Shown: positions 51,588 through 59,123 of the stretch, piece by piece | Layout of the letters: every line of letters begins with the position of its first letter | Numbering within the stretch: the stretch's first letter is position 1 | Source: Qipengyuania vulgaris | Lineage (GTDB): Bacteria > Pseudomonadota > Alphaproteobacteria > Sphingomonadales > Sphingomonadaceae | Reading direction: 5' to 3' | NCBI GenBank assembly: GCA_000756795.1 | Contig: CCSI01000001.1 | Span: 558,001 to 622,000, forward strand | DNA length: 64,000 nt | Made by a program: the position numbers and the translations under genes | Notes under the pieces: model-generated | Database searches by the model: none | What the model was told of the DNA's origin: nothing | What the model saw: only the letters and a program-made list of their open reading frames with translations

Positions 51588-53139
51588 CCCTTATTACATC
51601 ACCACCGCGATCCACTATCCCAACGGCAAGCCGCATATCGGCCATGCCTATGAAACGATTGCGGCCGACGTCATCGCACGCTTCCAGCGGCTGATGGGCC
51701 GCGACGTGCGCTTCCAGACCGGCACCGACGAGCACGGGCTCAAGATGGCGCAGAAAGCGCGCGACCTCGGCAAGACCCCGCGCGAACTGGCCGACGAGAT
51801 GTCGGGTGCGTTCAAGGACCTCTTCGACCGGCTCGACATCACCTACGACCGCTTCATCCGCACCACGGACGCGGACCACCACAAGGCGAGCCGCGCCATC
51901 TGGGAAGCGATGGAGGCCAAGGGCGACCTCTACCTTGACCGCTATGAAGGGTGGTACTCGGTCCGCGACGAGGCCTATTACGACGAGAAGGAACTGAAGG
52001 AAGGGCCGGACGGCGAGAAGCTGTCGCCCCAGGACACTCCGGTCGAATGGACCGAGGAGGAGACCTGGTTCTTCCGCCTGTCGAAATATGCCGAGCCGCT
52101 GCTCGAACTGCTGAACAAGCCCGGCTTCCTCGAACCGGCGAGCCGCCGCAACGAGATGATTGCCTTCGTCGAGGGCGGGCTCAAGGACCTCTCGGTCAGC
52201 CGCACCAGCTTCGACTGGGGCGTGAAGGTCCCCGGCGCCGACAACCATGTGATGTATGTCTGGGTCGACGCGCTGACCAATTACATCACCGGTGTCGGCT
52301 ATCCCGATGGCGGCGAGATGTGGGACAAATACTGGCCCGCCAGCCTTCACCTCATCGGCAAGGACATCGTCCGTTTCCACACCATCTACTGGCCCGCCTT
52401 CCTGATGAGTGCGGATATTCCCGTGCCGCAGCAGGTCTTCGGCCATGGCTTCCTGCTCAACCGCGGCGTCAAGGAATCAAAGTCGGCAGGCAATGTCACC
52501 GACCCCAATGAGCTGGTCGATTTGTTCGGCGTGGACTCCTTGCGCTACTTCCTGATGGCTGAGGTAGTGTTCGGAAAGGATGGTAGCTATTCCGCCGAAG
52601 CGCTTGTAAACAAGGTAAATGCGGAACTGGCGAACAGCTTCGGCAACCTCGCCCAGCGCACGCTGTCGATGATTCACAAGAACATGGACGGTAAGCTGGA
52701 AGACTTTACGCCCAACGGCGATGACAAGACCTTGCTCGCCACCGTGCAGGAAGCCTGCCGCGACATCTTGCCGCGCGAATTTGAGGCGCTGAATTTCAGT
52801 GTCGGCATCGAGGCCTGGCTGAAGGCGGTGTTCGCCTGCAATGCCTATGTCGACGAGCAGGCGCCGTGGGGCCTCAAGAAGACCGACCCCGAGCGCATGA
52901 AGGCCGTCCTCCAGACGCTCTTCATCGCCATTCGCGAGCTCGCCATCGCCATCCAGCCCGTCGTGCCCACCAAGTCGGCTGCCGTGCTCGACCAGCTTGG
53001 CGTCACGCCTGAGCGCCGCACTTTTGCCGACCTGTCGGATGAAGGCTGGTTCGGGGCGCTCGTTTCCAGCGGTTTCGTGGTAGAAAAGCCGACACCCGCT
53101 TTCCCTCGGCTCGAAATGCCCGAAGAAGAGGCCGTCTGA
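51580..53139 (+). CDS. metG: Methionyl-tRNA synthetase
   Basis: MetG charges tRNA-Met. From ATG 51580 the product has 519 residues, overlapping holB by 8 bases. Class I motifs are HIGH in GKPHIGHAYETI and a KMSKS variant in GVKESKSAGN. It is the shorter form without the C-terminal tRNA-binding OB domain. FQTGTDEHGLKMAQKA and WVDALTNYITGVGY are further matches. The stop overlaps tatD (TGATG). Confidence 0.96.
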   Translation: MADPYYITTAIHYPNGKPHIGHAYETIAADVIARFQRLMGRDVRFQTGTDEHGLKMAQKARDLGKTPRELADEMSGAFKDLFDRLDITYDRFIRTTDADHHKASRAIWEAMEAKGDLYLDRYEGWYSVRDEAYYDEKELKEGPDGEKLSPQDTPVEWTEEETWFFRLSKYAEPLLELLNKPGFLEPASRRNEMIAFVEGGLKDLSVSRTSFDWGVKVPGADNHVMYVWVDALTNYITGVGYPDGGEMWDKYWPASLHLIGKDIVRFHTIYWPAFLMSADIPVPQQVFGHGFLLNRGVKESKSAGNVTDPNELVDLFGVDSLRYFLMAEVVFGKDGSYSAEALVNKVNAELANSFGNLAQRTLSMIHKNMDGKLEDFTPNGDDKTLLATVQEACRDILPREFEALNFSVGIEAWLKAVFACNAYVDEQAPWGLKKTDPERMKAVLQTLFIAIRELAIAIQPVVPTKSAAVLDQLGVTPERRTFADLSDEGWFGALVSSGFVVEKPTPAFPRLEMPEEEAV

Positions 53140-53915
53140 TGCTTGTCGATAGCCACTGCCATCTCGAATACGAAGGGCTGGTCGAGAACCAGTCCGACGT
53201 GCTCGATCGCGCGCGCGGGGCAGGGGTGGGGGCCTTCCTCAACATCTCGACCAAGCGTGCCGAATGGGGTCAGGTGGTGGGGACCGCGAATGCCAAGCCC
53301 GATGTCTGGGCCAGCGTCGGCATCCATCCGCACAATGCCGATGCGCATCCCGACCTGACCCGCGAAGAACTGCTCGAGGCGACGCGGGACCCGCGCGTCA
53401 TCGGTATCGGCGAGACCGGTCTCGACTATTATTACGACAAGTCCGACCGCGCCGAGCAGCAGCGCCTGTTCCGCATCCACATCAATGTCGCGCGCGAGAC
53501 GGGTCTTCCGGTTATCATCCACACACGCGATGCCGAGGGCGATACTCTCGCCATCCTCGCCGACGAGATGGGGAAGGGGGGATTTCCCGCGCTCATCCAC
53601 TGTTTTACCGCTTCGGCAGAGTTTGGCGAGAAGGTGCTGGAACTCGGCCTTTCGATTTCAATCTCGGGCATCGTGACCTTCAAGAACGCGAAGGACCTTC
53701 AGGACGTCGCCAAAAGCGTGCCGCAGGACCGTTTGCTCGTCGAAACCGACAGCCCCTTCCTTGCGCCGGTCCCGCATCGCGGAAAGCCGTGCGAACCGGG
53801 GTTCGTGCGCGATACCGCCAGCTTCATCGCCGATTTGCGCGGGGAAACGCTTGAAGAGTTGGCGGAATACACCACGCGCAATTTCTACACGCTGTTCAGC
53901 AAGGCGGCTTCGTGA
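53139..53915 (+). CDS. TatD-family metal-dependent deoxyribonuclease
   Basis: The 258-residue TIM-barrel hydrolase shows metal ligands HxH in DSHCHL, Glu in IGIGETGLDYYYD, His in VIIHTRDA, His in LIHCFTAS and Asp in VETDSPFLAPVPHRG. It is the YcfH-like branch found next to metG and holB. DNase activity is known for some relatives; here it is inferred. Confidence 0.93.
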   Translation: MLVDSHCHLEYEGLVENQSDVLDRARGAGVGAFLNISTKRAEWGQVVGTANAKPDVWASVGIHPHNADAHPDLTREELLEATRDPRVIGIGETGLDYYYDKSDRAEQQRLFRIHINVARETGLPVIIHTRDAEGDTLAILADEMGKGGFPALIHCFTASAEFGEKVLELGLSISISGIVTFKNAKDLQDVAKSVPQDRLLVETDSPFLAPVPHRGKPCEPGFVRDTASFIADLRGETLEELAEYTTRNFYTLFSKAAS

Positions 53916-54679
53916 AGCTCATCATGCTTGGCTCGGGCACGTCGACCGGCGTGCCGCGCGTCGGCAATGACTGGGGCTCCTGCGACCCGCACGAACCGAA
54001 GAACCGCCGCACGCGCGTTTCCATCATCGTCGAGAATGATTCGGGCCAGCGCATCCTCGTCGACACCTCCACCGATTTGCGCGCCCAGCTGCTCGCCAAC
54101 AACATCCCCAAGGTCGATGCGGTGTTCTGGACGCATGACCATGCTGACCACTGCCATGGCATCGATGATTTGCGGGTGATGCGCTACGACCGGAGCAATC
54201 CCATGCCCGGCTTTGCTGGCCGCGTGACATGCGAGAGGTTGCGGCGGCGCTTCGACTATGTCTTCGAGGGCCAGTTCGGTTATCCAACCATCGTGGATTT
54301 GCGAGAAACGTCGCAAGCCCAAATGGTTGCCGGGTTTTCGTTCGATGATGTCGAGATGCCGCATGGCCCGGTCAAAAGCACCGGTTTCCGCTTCGAGGCC
54401 GACGGCAAGAGCATCGTCTACGCCACCGATTTCAGCGAAATTACCCCGGCAATGGTCAAATGCTTCAAGGGCTGCGACTTGCTTGTCGTGGATTGCCTGC
54501 GCGAGCGGCCGCATCCGACGCATGCGCACCTTGAGATGGCGCTCGACCTTGCGCGCCGGGTCAAGGCCAAGCGGACGGTACTCACGCATCTGGACAAGTC
54601 GATGGATTACGCCACGATAGCTGCCAAGGTGCCCAAGGGTGTCACGGTCGGCTATGATGGATTGGAGGTCGCAGTATGA
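53912..54679 (+). CDS. MBL-fold metallo-hydrolase (PhnP-like)
   Basis: The 255-residue product from GTG 53912 has the metallo-beta-lactamase fold: LGSGTSTGVPRVG, the zinc motif THDHADHCHGI, YATDFSE and VLTHLDKSMDY. This subfamily resembles PhnP phosphodiesterases and often follows tatD. No phosphonate genes are present, so the substrate is unknown. Confidence 0.9.
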   Translation: MKLIMLGSGTSTGVPRVGNDWGSCDPHEPKNRRTRVSIIVENDSGQRILVDTSTDLRAQLLANNIPKVDAVFWTHDHADHCHGIDDLRVMRYDRSNPMPGFAGRVTCERLRRRFDYVFEGQFGYPTIVDLRETSQAQMVAGFSFDDVEMPHGPVKSTGFRFEADGKSIVYATDFSEITPAMVKCFKGCDLLVVDCLRERPHPTHAHLEMALDLARRVKAKRTVLTHLDKSMDYATIAAKVPKGVTVGYDGLEVAV

Positions 54680-54861
54680 ATATGGATGGCGGGACGATTG
54701 CCTGGGCGGCGATGATGAGCGCGCTGGTCGTGGCTTATGTGGTTGGGATGAGGCGCGACCCGAGTTTGAACAGCACAAAGCTTATCAAGATGGCGGCTAT
54801 CTGGGTCGCGATCATCGTCGGGGCGTATTTGCTGGTGAGTACGCTGACCGGAATGTCTTGA
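54676..54861 (+). CDS. Small membrane protein (61 aa)
   Basis: It overlaps the MBL gene by 4 bases (ATGA). The product has two hydrophobic helices (about 8-25 and 38-57: MAAIWVAIIVGAYLLVS) and a short basic loop. Its place in the operon is conserved-looking but no family is recognised. Confidence 0.65.
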   Translation: MNMDGGTIAWAAMMSALVVAYVVGMRRDPSLNSTKLIKMAAIWVAIIVGAYLLVSTLTGMS

Positions 54862-54884
54862 GATACTCCGCTAGCGTATTTAAC

Positions 54885-54898
54885 ATAATATATATTAT
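54885..54898. promoter_or_regulatory. AT-only 14-bp palindrome before mazG
   Basis: ATAATATATATTAT is a perfect palindrome in an AT-rich patch 42 bases upstream of mazG. It may include a -10 element or operator for mazG. Confidence 0.3.
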
Positions 54899-54939
54899 CC
54901 CTCCGGCATTTGAAACTGAGGCAATCGCTGAATTTACCC

Positions 54940-55701
54940 ATGTCTGACGAACTGGACCGCCTCCTCCGCATCATGGCTCGCTTGCGCGATCCCAAGCGCG
55001 GCTGCGAATGGGATACTGCGCAGGATTTCACGACCATCGCGCCGTACACGATCGAAGAAGCTTACGAGGTCGCGGATGCCATCGAGCGTTCCGACATAGA
55101 GGACTTGCGCGGCGAGCTCGGTGATTTGCTGTTCCAGGTCGTGTTTCACGCGAGGATGGCCGAGGAAGCGGGTCATTTCGCGTTCCACGATGTGGCGAAA
55201 ACCATCGCCGACAAGATGGAAGCACGTCATCCGCATATCTTCGGCGACGAAGGCGGCGTGATGGAAGAAGGCCGCTGGGAGGATTTGAAGGCAGCCGAAC
55301 GCAAAGCAGCGGGCACCGAGGGTGCGCTCGATGGTGTCGCGCTCGCATTGCCGGCACTCCTGCGCGCGCAAAAGCTCCAGAAGCGTGCTGCCCGGCACGG
55401 GTTCGACTGGCCCGACGTCACGGGGCCTCGTGATAAGGTTCTAGAAGAGATTAAGGAGCTTGCTGAGGCTCCTTCAGATGAAATCGAGGAAGAGGCTGGC
55501 GATTTCCTCTTCGCTGCCGTCAACCTCGTCCGGGCTTATGGCGTCGATGCGGAAGGTGCGTTGAGGGCGGCCAATGCCAAATTCGAGCGCCGTTTCCGGG
55601 CAATGGAAGAATTGGCGGGCGGTGACTTTGCGGAGCGCGACCTCGATGCACAGGAGGCTCTGTGGCAGGAGGTCAAGCGACGGGAGAAAACCGGCTTATA
55701 G
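54940..55701 (+). CDS. mazG: Nucleoside triphosphate pyrophosphohydrolase MazG
   Basis: MazG hydrolyses NTPs and dNTPs to monophosphates. From ATG 54940 the product has 253 residues with two MazG domains: the first with RDPKRGCEWDTAQDFTTI and EEAYEVADAIE plus ELGDLLFQVVFHARMA, the second with KVLEEIKELAEAP and EEEAGDFLFAAVNLVRAYG. The EExxE and ExxD metal motifs are present in both. It is convergent with hflX, overlapping by 6 bases. Confidence 0.95.
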   Translation: MSDELDRLLRIMARLRDPKRGCEWDTAQDFTTIAPYTIEEAYEVADAIERSDIEDLRGELGDLLFQVVFHARMAEEAGHFAFHDVAKTIADKMEARHPHIFGDEGGVMEEGRWEDLKAAERKAAGTEGALDGVALALPALLRAQKLQKRAARHGFDWPDVTGPRDKVLEEIKELAEAPSDEIEEEAGDFLFAAVNLVRAYGVDAEGALRAANAKFERRFRAMEELAGGDFAERDLDAQEALWQEVKRREKTGL

Positions 55702-56961
55702 GGTTTCGAACTGCCCCAGTTCCTTTGGATTGAGCCTGACGATGAAACGGCGGCGCGGGCCATCGTCGCCCTCACCCGCCTCATCCTCTTCGAGAACTTC
55801 CCCATGAGCGTGTAGCCACGCAATGCGCCGTCCATCGCTCGCGGCGAGTTCGAACTCGTGTACCGACGCGCGTGCAGTCAGCATTTCGCCGAGCTTCTGC
55901 AGCAAATCATCGACGCCCTCGCCGGTCATTGCCGAAACCGCGACGATGTCTTCGTTTGAAGCTGCCACGTCCCCCAATTCCTCGGCGCGTTCCTCGTCCA
56001 GAAGGTCCCACTTGTTCCAGACTTCGAGGATGGGGATGCTAGAGGTGCCCCCCTCCCCCTCGATGACCTCAAGTTCGGTGAGCACCCGCAAGACCTGCGC
56101 TTTCTGCGCATCGGCGGAAGGGTTCGACATGTCCCGGACATGGCAGATGACATCGGCCGCCGTGACTTCTTCCAGCGTGGCGCGGAAGGCGGCGACAAGC
56201 TGGGTCGGCAGGTCGGAGATGAAGCCGACTGTGTCCGACAGAATGGCCTTCTCGACCCCCGGCAGCCCGATGGCACGCATGGTCGGGTCGAGCGTGGCGA
56301 AGAGCAGGTCCTCGGCCATGACTTCCGCACCGGTCAGGCGATTGAATAGCGTTGATTTTCCAGCGTTGGTGTAGCCGACCAGTGCAACCACCGGCCAAGG
56401 CGCACGCTCACGCCGCTCGCGGTGGAGCGCACGGGTCTTGCGGACTTGTTCCAGTTCCTTGCGCAGGCGCCCCATGCGCTGGCGGATCATCCGGCGGTCG
56501 GCCTCGATTTGCGTTTCGCCCGGGCCGCCGAGGAAGCCGAAGCCGCCGCGCTGGCGTTCGAGGTGGGTCCAGCTGCGCACGAGGCGGCTCTGCTGGTAGT
56601 CGAGATGGGCAAGCTCGACCTGCAGGCGCCCTTCCGCCGTCGCTGCGCGTTCGCCGAAGATTTCGAGGATTAGGCCGGTCCGGTCGATGACTTTGCGGCT
56701 CAGTTTCTCTTCGAGATTGCGCTGTTGGATCGGGCTGAGCGCGCCGTCCACCACCACGAGTTCCGCCTCGTTCTGTTCGCAGGCGATACGGATGTTTTCG
56801 ACCTGGCCCGCGCCGAACAGCAGGTTCGGTTTGACGTCTCGCACGGGCAGCACGAAGCTGTCCTCGATTTCGATACCGATGGCGAGCGCAAGCCCTTCGG
56901 CCTCGCGCAGACGGCTGTCCGCGTCGAGGTCGTAGCGCATTCCCCTGATGTCGGGACACAC
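55696..56961 (-). CDS. hflX: GTPase HflX
   Basis: HflX is a ribosome-associated GTPase that splits stalled ribosomes. The 421-residue reading from GTG 56961 has the N-terminal HflX domain, the linker RSWTHLERQRGGFGFLGG and PGETQIEADRR, then G1 ALVGYTNAGKST, G3 DTVGFISDLP and G4 NKWD. The frame continues 19 codons upstream to a CTG at 57018 whose CTGA overlaps the hfq stop. Those residues (RGARALVV) look like conserved HflX sequence, so the true start may be the CTG. Confidence 0.93.
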   Translation of the reverse strand: MCPDIRGMRYDLDADSRLREAEGLALAIGIEIEDSFVLPVRDVKPNLLFGAGQVENIRIACEQNEAELVVVDGALSPIQQRNLEEKLSRKVIDRTGLILEIFGERAATAEGRLQVELAHLDYQQSRLVRSWTHLERQRGGFGFLGGPGETQIEADRRMIRQRMGRLRKELEQVRKTRALHRERRERAPWPVVALVGYTNAGKSTLFNRLTGAEVMAEDLLFATLDPTMRAIGLPGVEKAILSDTVGFISDLPTQLVAAFRATLEEVTAADVICHVRDMSNPSADAQKAQVLRVLTELEVIEGEGGTSSIPILEVWNKWDLLDEERAEELGDVAASNEDIVAVSAMTGEGVDDLLQKLGEMLTARASVHEFELAASDGRRIAWLHAHGEVLEEDEAGEGDDGPRRRFIVRLNPKELGQFETL

Positions 56962-57014
56962 GACAAGGGCCCGCGCACCGCGCGAGACCTCGCCAAGCAG
57001 GTCGTCGTCGAAAC

Positions 57015-57554
57015 TCAGTGGTCGTCACCCTCTTCCCAGTCCTCGGTCAAGTCGACCGGAGTGGCTGGCTGGATGGTCGAGACCGCATGCTTGTAGGCAA
57101 GCTGCACATAACCATCGCGCTCGAGCAGCATGCAAAACAGGTCATAGGCCGCGATAACGCCCTGCAGCATCACGCCGTTGACGAGGAACATGGTCACTTG
57201 TGCCTCCGCCTCGCGCACGCGGCTGAGAAACACGTCCTGCAGCAGGCGCTGCTTGGCATTGCTGCCCTGGCTGGCGAATTGCGCCGCATCTATGGGCTGG
57301 CCGGGCATGATGGTGCTGACCGCATGCTTGTAAACCAGCTGCGACTGCCCGTCCCGCCGCAGCAGGATGGAGAAATTGTCGAACCAGGTCACGATGCCCT
57401 GAAGCTTCACTCCCTTCACCAAGAAAACCGTAACGGGTGTCTTGTTCTTGCGCAGCAGGTTGAGGAATGCGTCCTGCAGGCTCGGCTGCTTGCCCTTGGG
57501 CGCGGCCGGTTTTTCCGGCCTGGGGCGAGCGGAAAGTGTGCGTTCGCCAGACAT
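57015..57554 (-). CDS. hfq: RNA chaperone Hfq with two tandem Sm domains
   Basis: Hfq binds sRNAs and mRNAs and helps them pair. This 179-residue protein contains two Hfq domains: residues about 26-83 ([50 protein letters not shown]) and about 104-161 ([50 protein letters not shown]). Ordinary Hfq is 70-100 residues and hexameric. The first copy keeps the canonical Sm1/Sm2 residues better. ATG 57554 follows AGGAGA. A basic Pro-rich N-terminus precedes domain 1. Confidence 0.95.
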   Translation of the reverse strand: MSGERTLSARPRPEKPAAPKGKQPSLQDAFLNLLRKNKTPVTVFLVKGVKLQGIVTWFDNFSILLRRDGQSQLVYKHAVSTIMPGQPIDAAQFASQGSNAKQRLLQDVFLSRVREAEAQVTMFLVNGVMLQGVIAAYDLFCMLLERDGYVQLAYKHAVSTIQPATPVDLTEDWEEGDDH

Positions 57555-57738
57555 CTTGCGTGTCTCCTAATTGTTGGCGGCCGCTTTGCGGTCCGCGATC
57601 TGGACGCTCCCACCGCGTCCGGGCACCGGACATTACGTCCGGATTTGAAACGCAATGTGCCGATTGGAGTGCCCGAGAGCAATAAATAATTAATTCTAAT
57701 GCCTTTGCGTGCAATTGCGCGCGCGTGAGATTGGCCGA

Positions 57739-59121
57739 TTACTTGCTCGAACTGCCCTTGCGTTCGGCCATGCCGAGGAGCTTCAATTTGCGGTGCAGGG
57801 CCGAGCGTTCCATCCCGATAAAGCTGGCTGTCTTGGAGATATTGCCCGAGAACCGGCGTATCTGGATGGCGAGGTATTCTCGCTCGAAACTCTCGCGTGC
57901 TTCGCGCAAGGGTGCGCCCATCAACGCAGCCATCCCGCTGTTGCCAGCCGCGCTGCCGCCTGAAATTTCCTCAGAGAGCATTTCGGCCTCGACGGTTTCA
58001 AGCTGGTCGCGCGGGGTCAGGATGATGGTGCGCTCCACAACATTACGAAGCTGGCGGACGTTGCCTGGCCAGTCATAGGCCTGCAGCGCAGCCATCGCTT
58101 CTTCGCTGATGGCGGGCGGGCGGATACCCTGCTCGGTGGCGTAACGGGCGAAGAAATATTCGGCGAGCGCGGGAATGTCGTCGCGCCGTTCGGCCAGCGA
58201 AGGGATTTCAACTGGAACCACATTGAGGCGGTAGAAGAGGTCTTCGCGGAACTTCTTATCTTCCATCTCCGCAGCGAGATCCCGCGCGGTCGATGAGACA
58301 ACACGCACATCCACGCCGATTTGTCGTGTCCCGCCTACGCGAACGAAGCTTTGCTCGGTCAGCACGCGCAGGATGCGTGCCTGCGTGGAGAGCGGCATGT
58401 CGGCGACTTCGTCGAGATAGAGCGTCCCGCCATCGGCTGTTTCCAGCAATCCAGGGCGGACCAGCTTGCCGTCGGCTTCCTCGCCGAACAGTTCTTCCTC
58501 GAAGCGTTCGGGTGTGATGCGCGCCGAATTGACGATGACGAAGGGTTTGTCGCCGCGCGTCGACCAACTGTGCAGCAGGCGCGCGGCCACCTCCTTGCCC
58601 GAGCCCGCGGGGCCACTGATGAGCACGCGGCTGCCGGTCTGTGCCACGCGCTTCAATGTAGCGCGGACATTGTTGATAACGGCCGAGTTGCCGGTGAACT
58701 CGCCCCCCTCGCCCAGTCCTTCGCGAAGGCGCGTATTCTCGCGGCGCAGGCGCTCGGTCTCGGTAGCGCGTTCGACGAGGTGGAGGAGGCGCTCGGCCTC
58801 GAAGGGCTTCTCGATAAAGTCCATCGCTCCGCGGCTGACAGCGCTGACGGCGGTGTCGATATTGCCGTGGCCGGAAAAAATGATGACGGGCAGTTCGGGC
58901 TCGCGCACCTTGATGGCGTCGAGCACTTCCAGCCCATCCATCTGGCTGCCGTGGAGCCATACGTCGAGCAGCACGAGGCTCGGTCGCTTCTCGTCGACCG
59001 CATCCAGCGCAGAGCTGCTGTCGGCGGCGGTGCGGCATTCATAGCCCTCGTCGCTCAGCACGCCTGCAACCAGCTCGCGGATGTCGCGCTCGTCGTCGAC
59101 GATGAGGATGTCCAGTGCCAT
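57739..59121 (-). CDS. ntrX: Response regulator NtrX
   Basis: The 460-residue regulator pairs with NtrY. It has a receiver domain (phospho-acceptor Asp in LVLLDVWLHG), an AAA+ domain with Walker A SGPAGSGKEVAA, Walker B GGTLYLDEVAD, and a Fis-type HTH at the end (NISKTASFIGMERSALHRKL). Where sigma-54 activators have GAFTGA, this protein has GEEADGKLVRPG, so sigma-54 activation is unlikely. This feature is known from other NtrX proteins. Confidence 0.95.
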   Translation of the reverse strand: MALDILIVDDERDIRELVAGVLSDEGYECRTAADSSSALDAVDEKRPSLVLLDVWLHGSQMDGLEVLDAIKVREPELPVIIFSGHGNIDTAVSAVSRGAMDFIEKPFEAERLLHLVERATETERLRRENTRLREGLGEGGEFTGNSAVINNVRATLKRVAQTGSRVLISGPAGSGKEVAARLLHSWSTRGDKPFVIVNSARITPERFEEELFGEEADGKLVRPGLLETADGGTLYLDEVADMPLSTQARILRVLTEQSFVRVGGTRQIGVDVRVVSSTARDLAAEMEDKKFREDLFYRLNVVPVEIPSLAERRDDIPALAEYFFARYATEQGIRPPAISEEAMAALQAYDWPGNVRQLRNVVERTIILTPRDQLETVEAEMLSEEISGGSAAGNSGMAALMGAPLREARESFEREYLAIQIRRFSGNISKTASFIGMERSALHRKLKLLGMAERKGSSSK

Positions 59122-59123
59122 AG

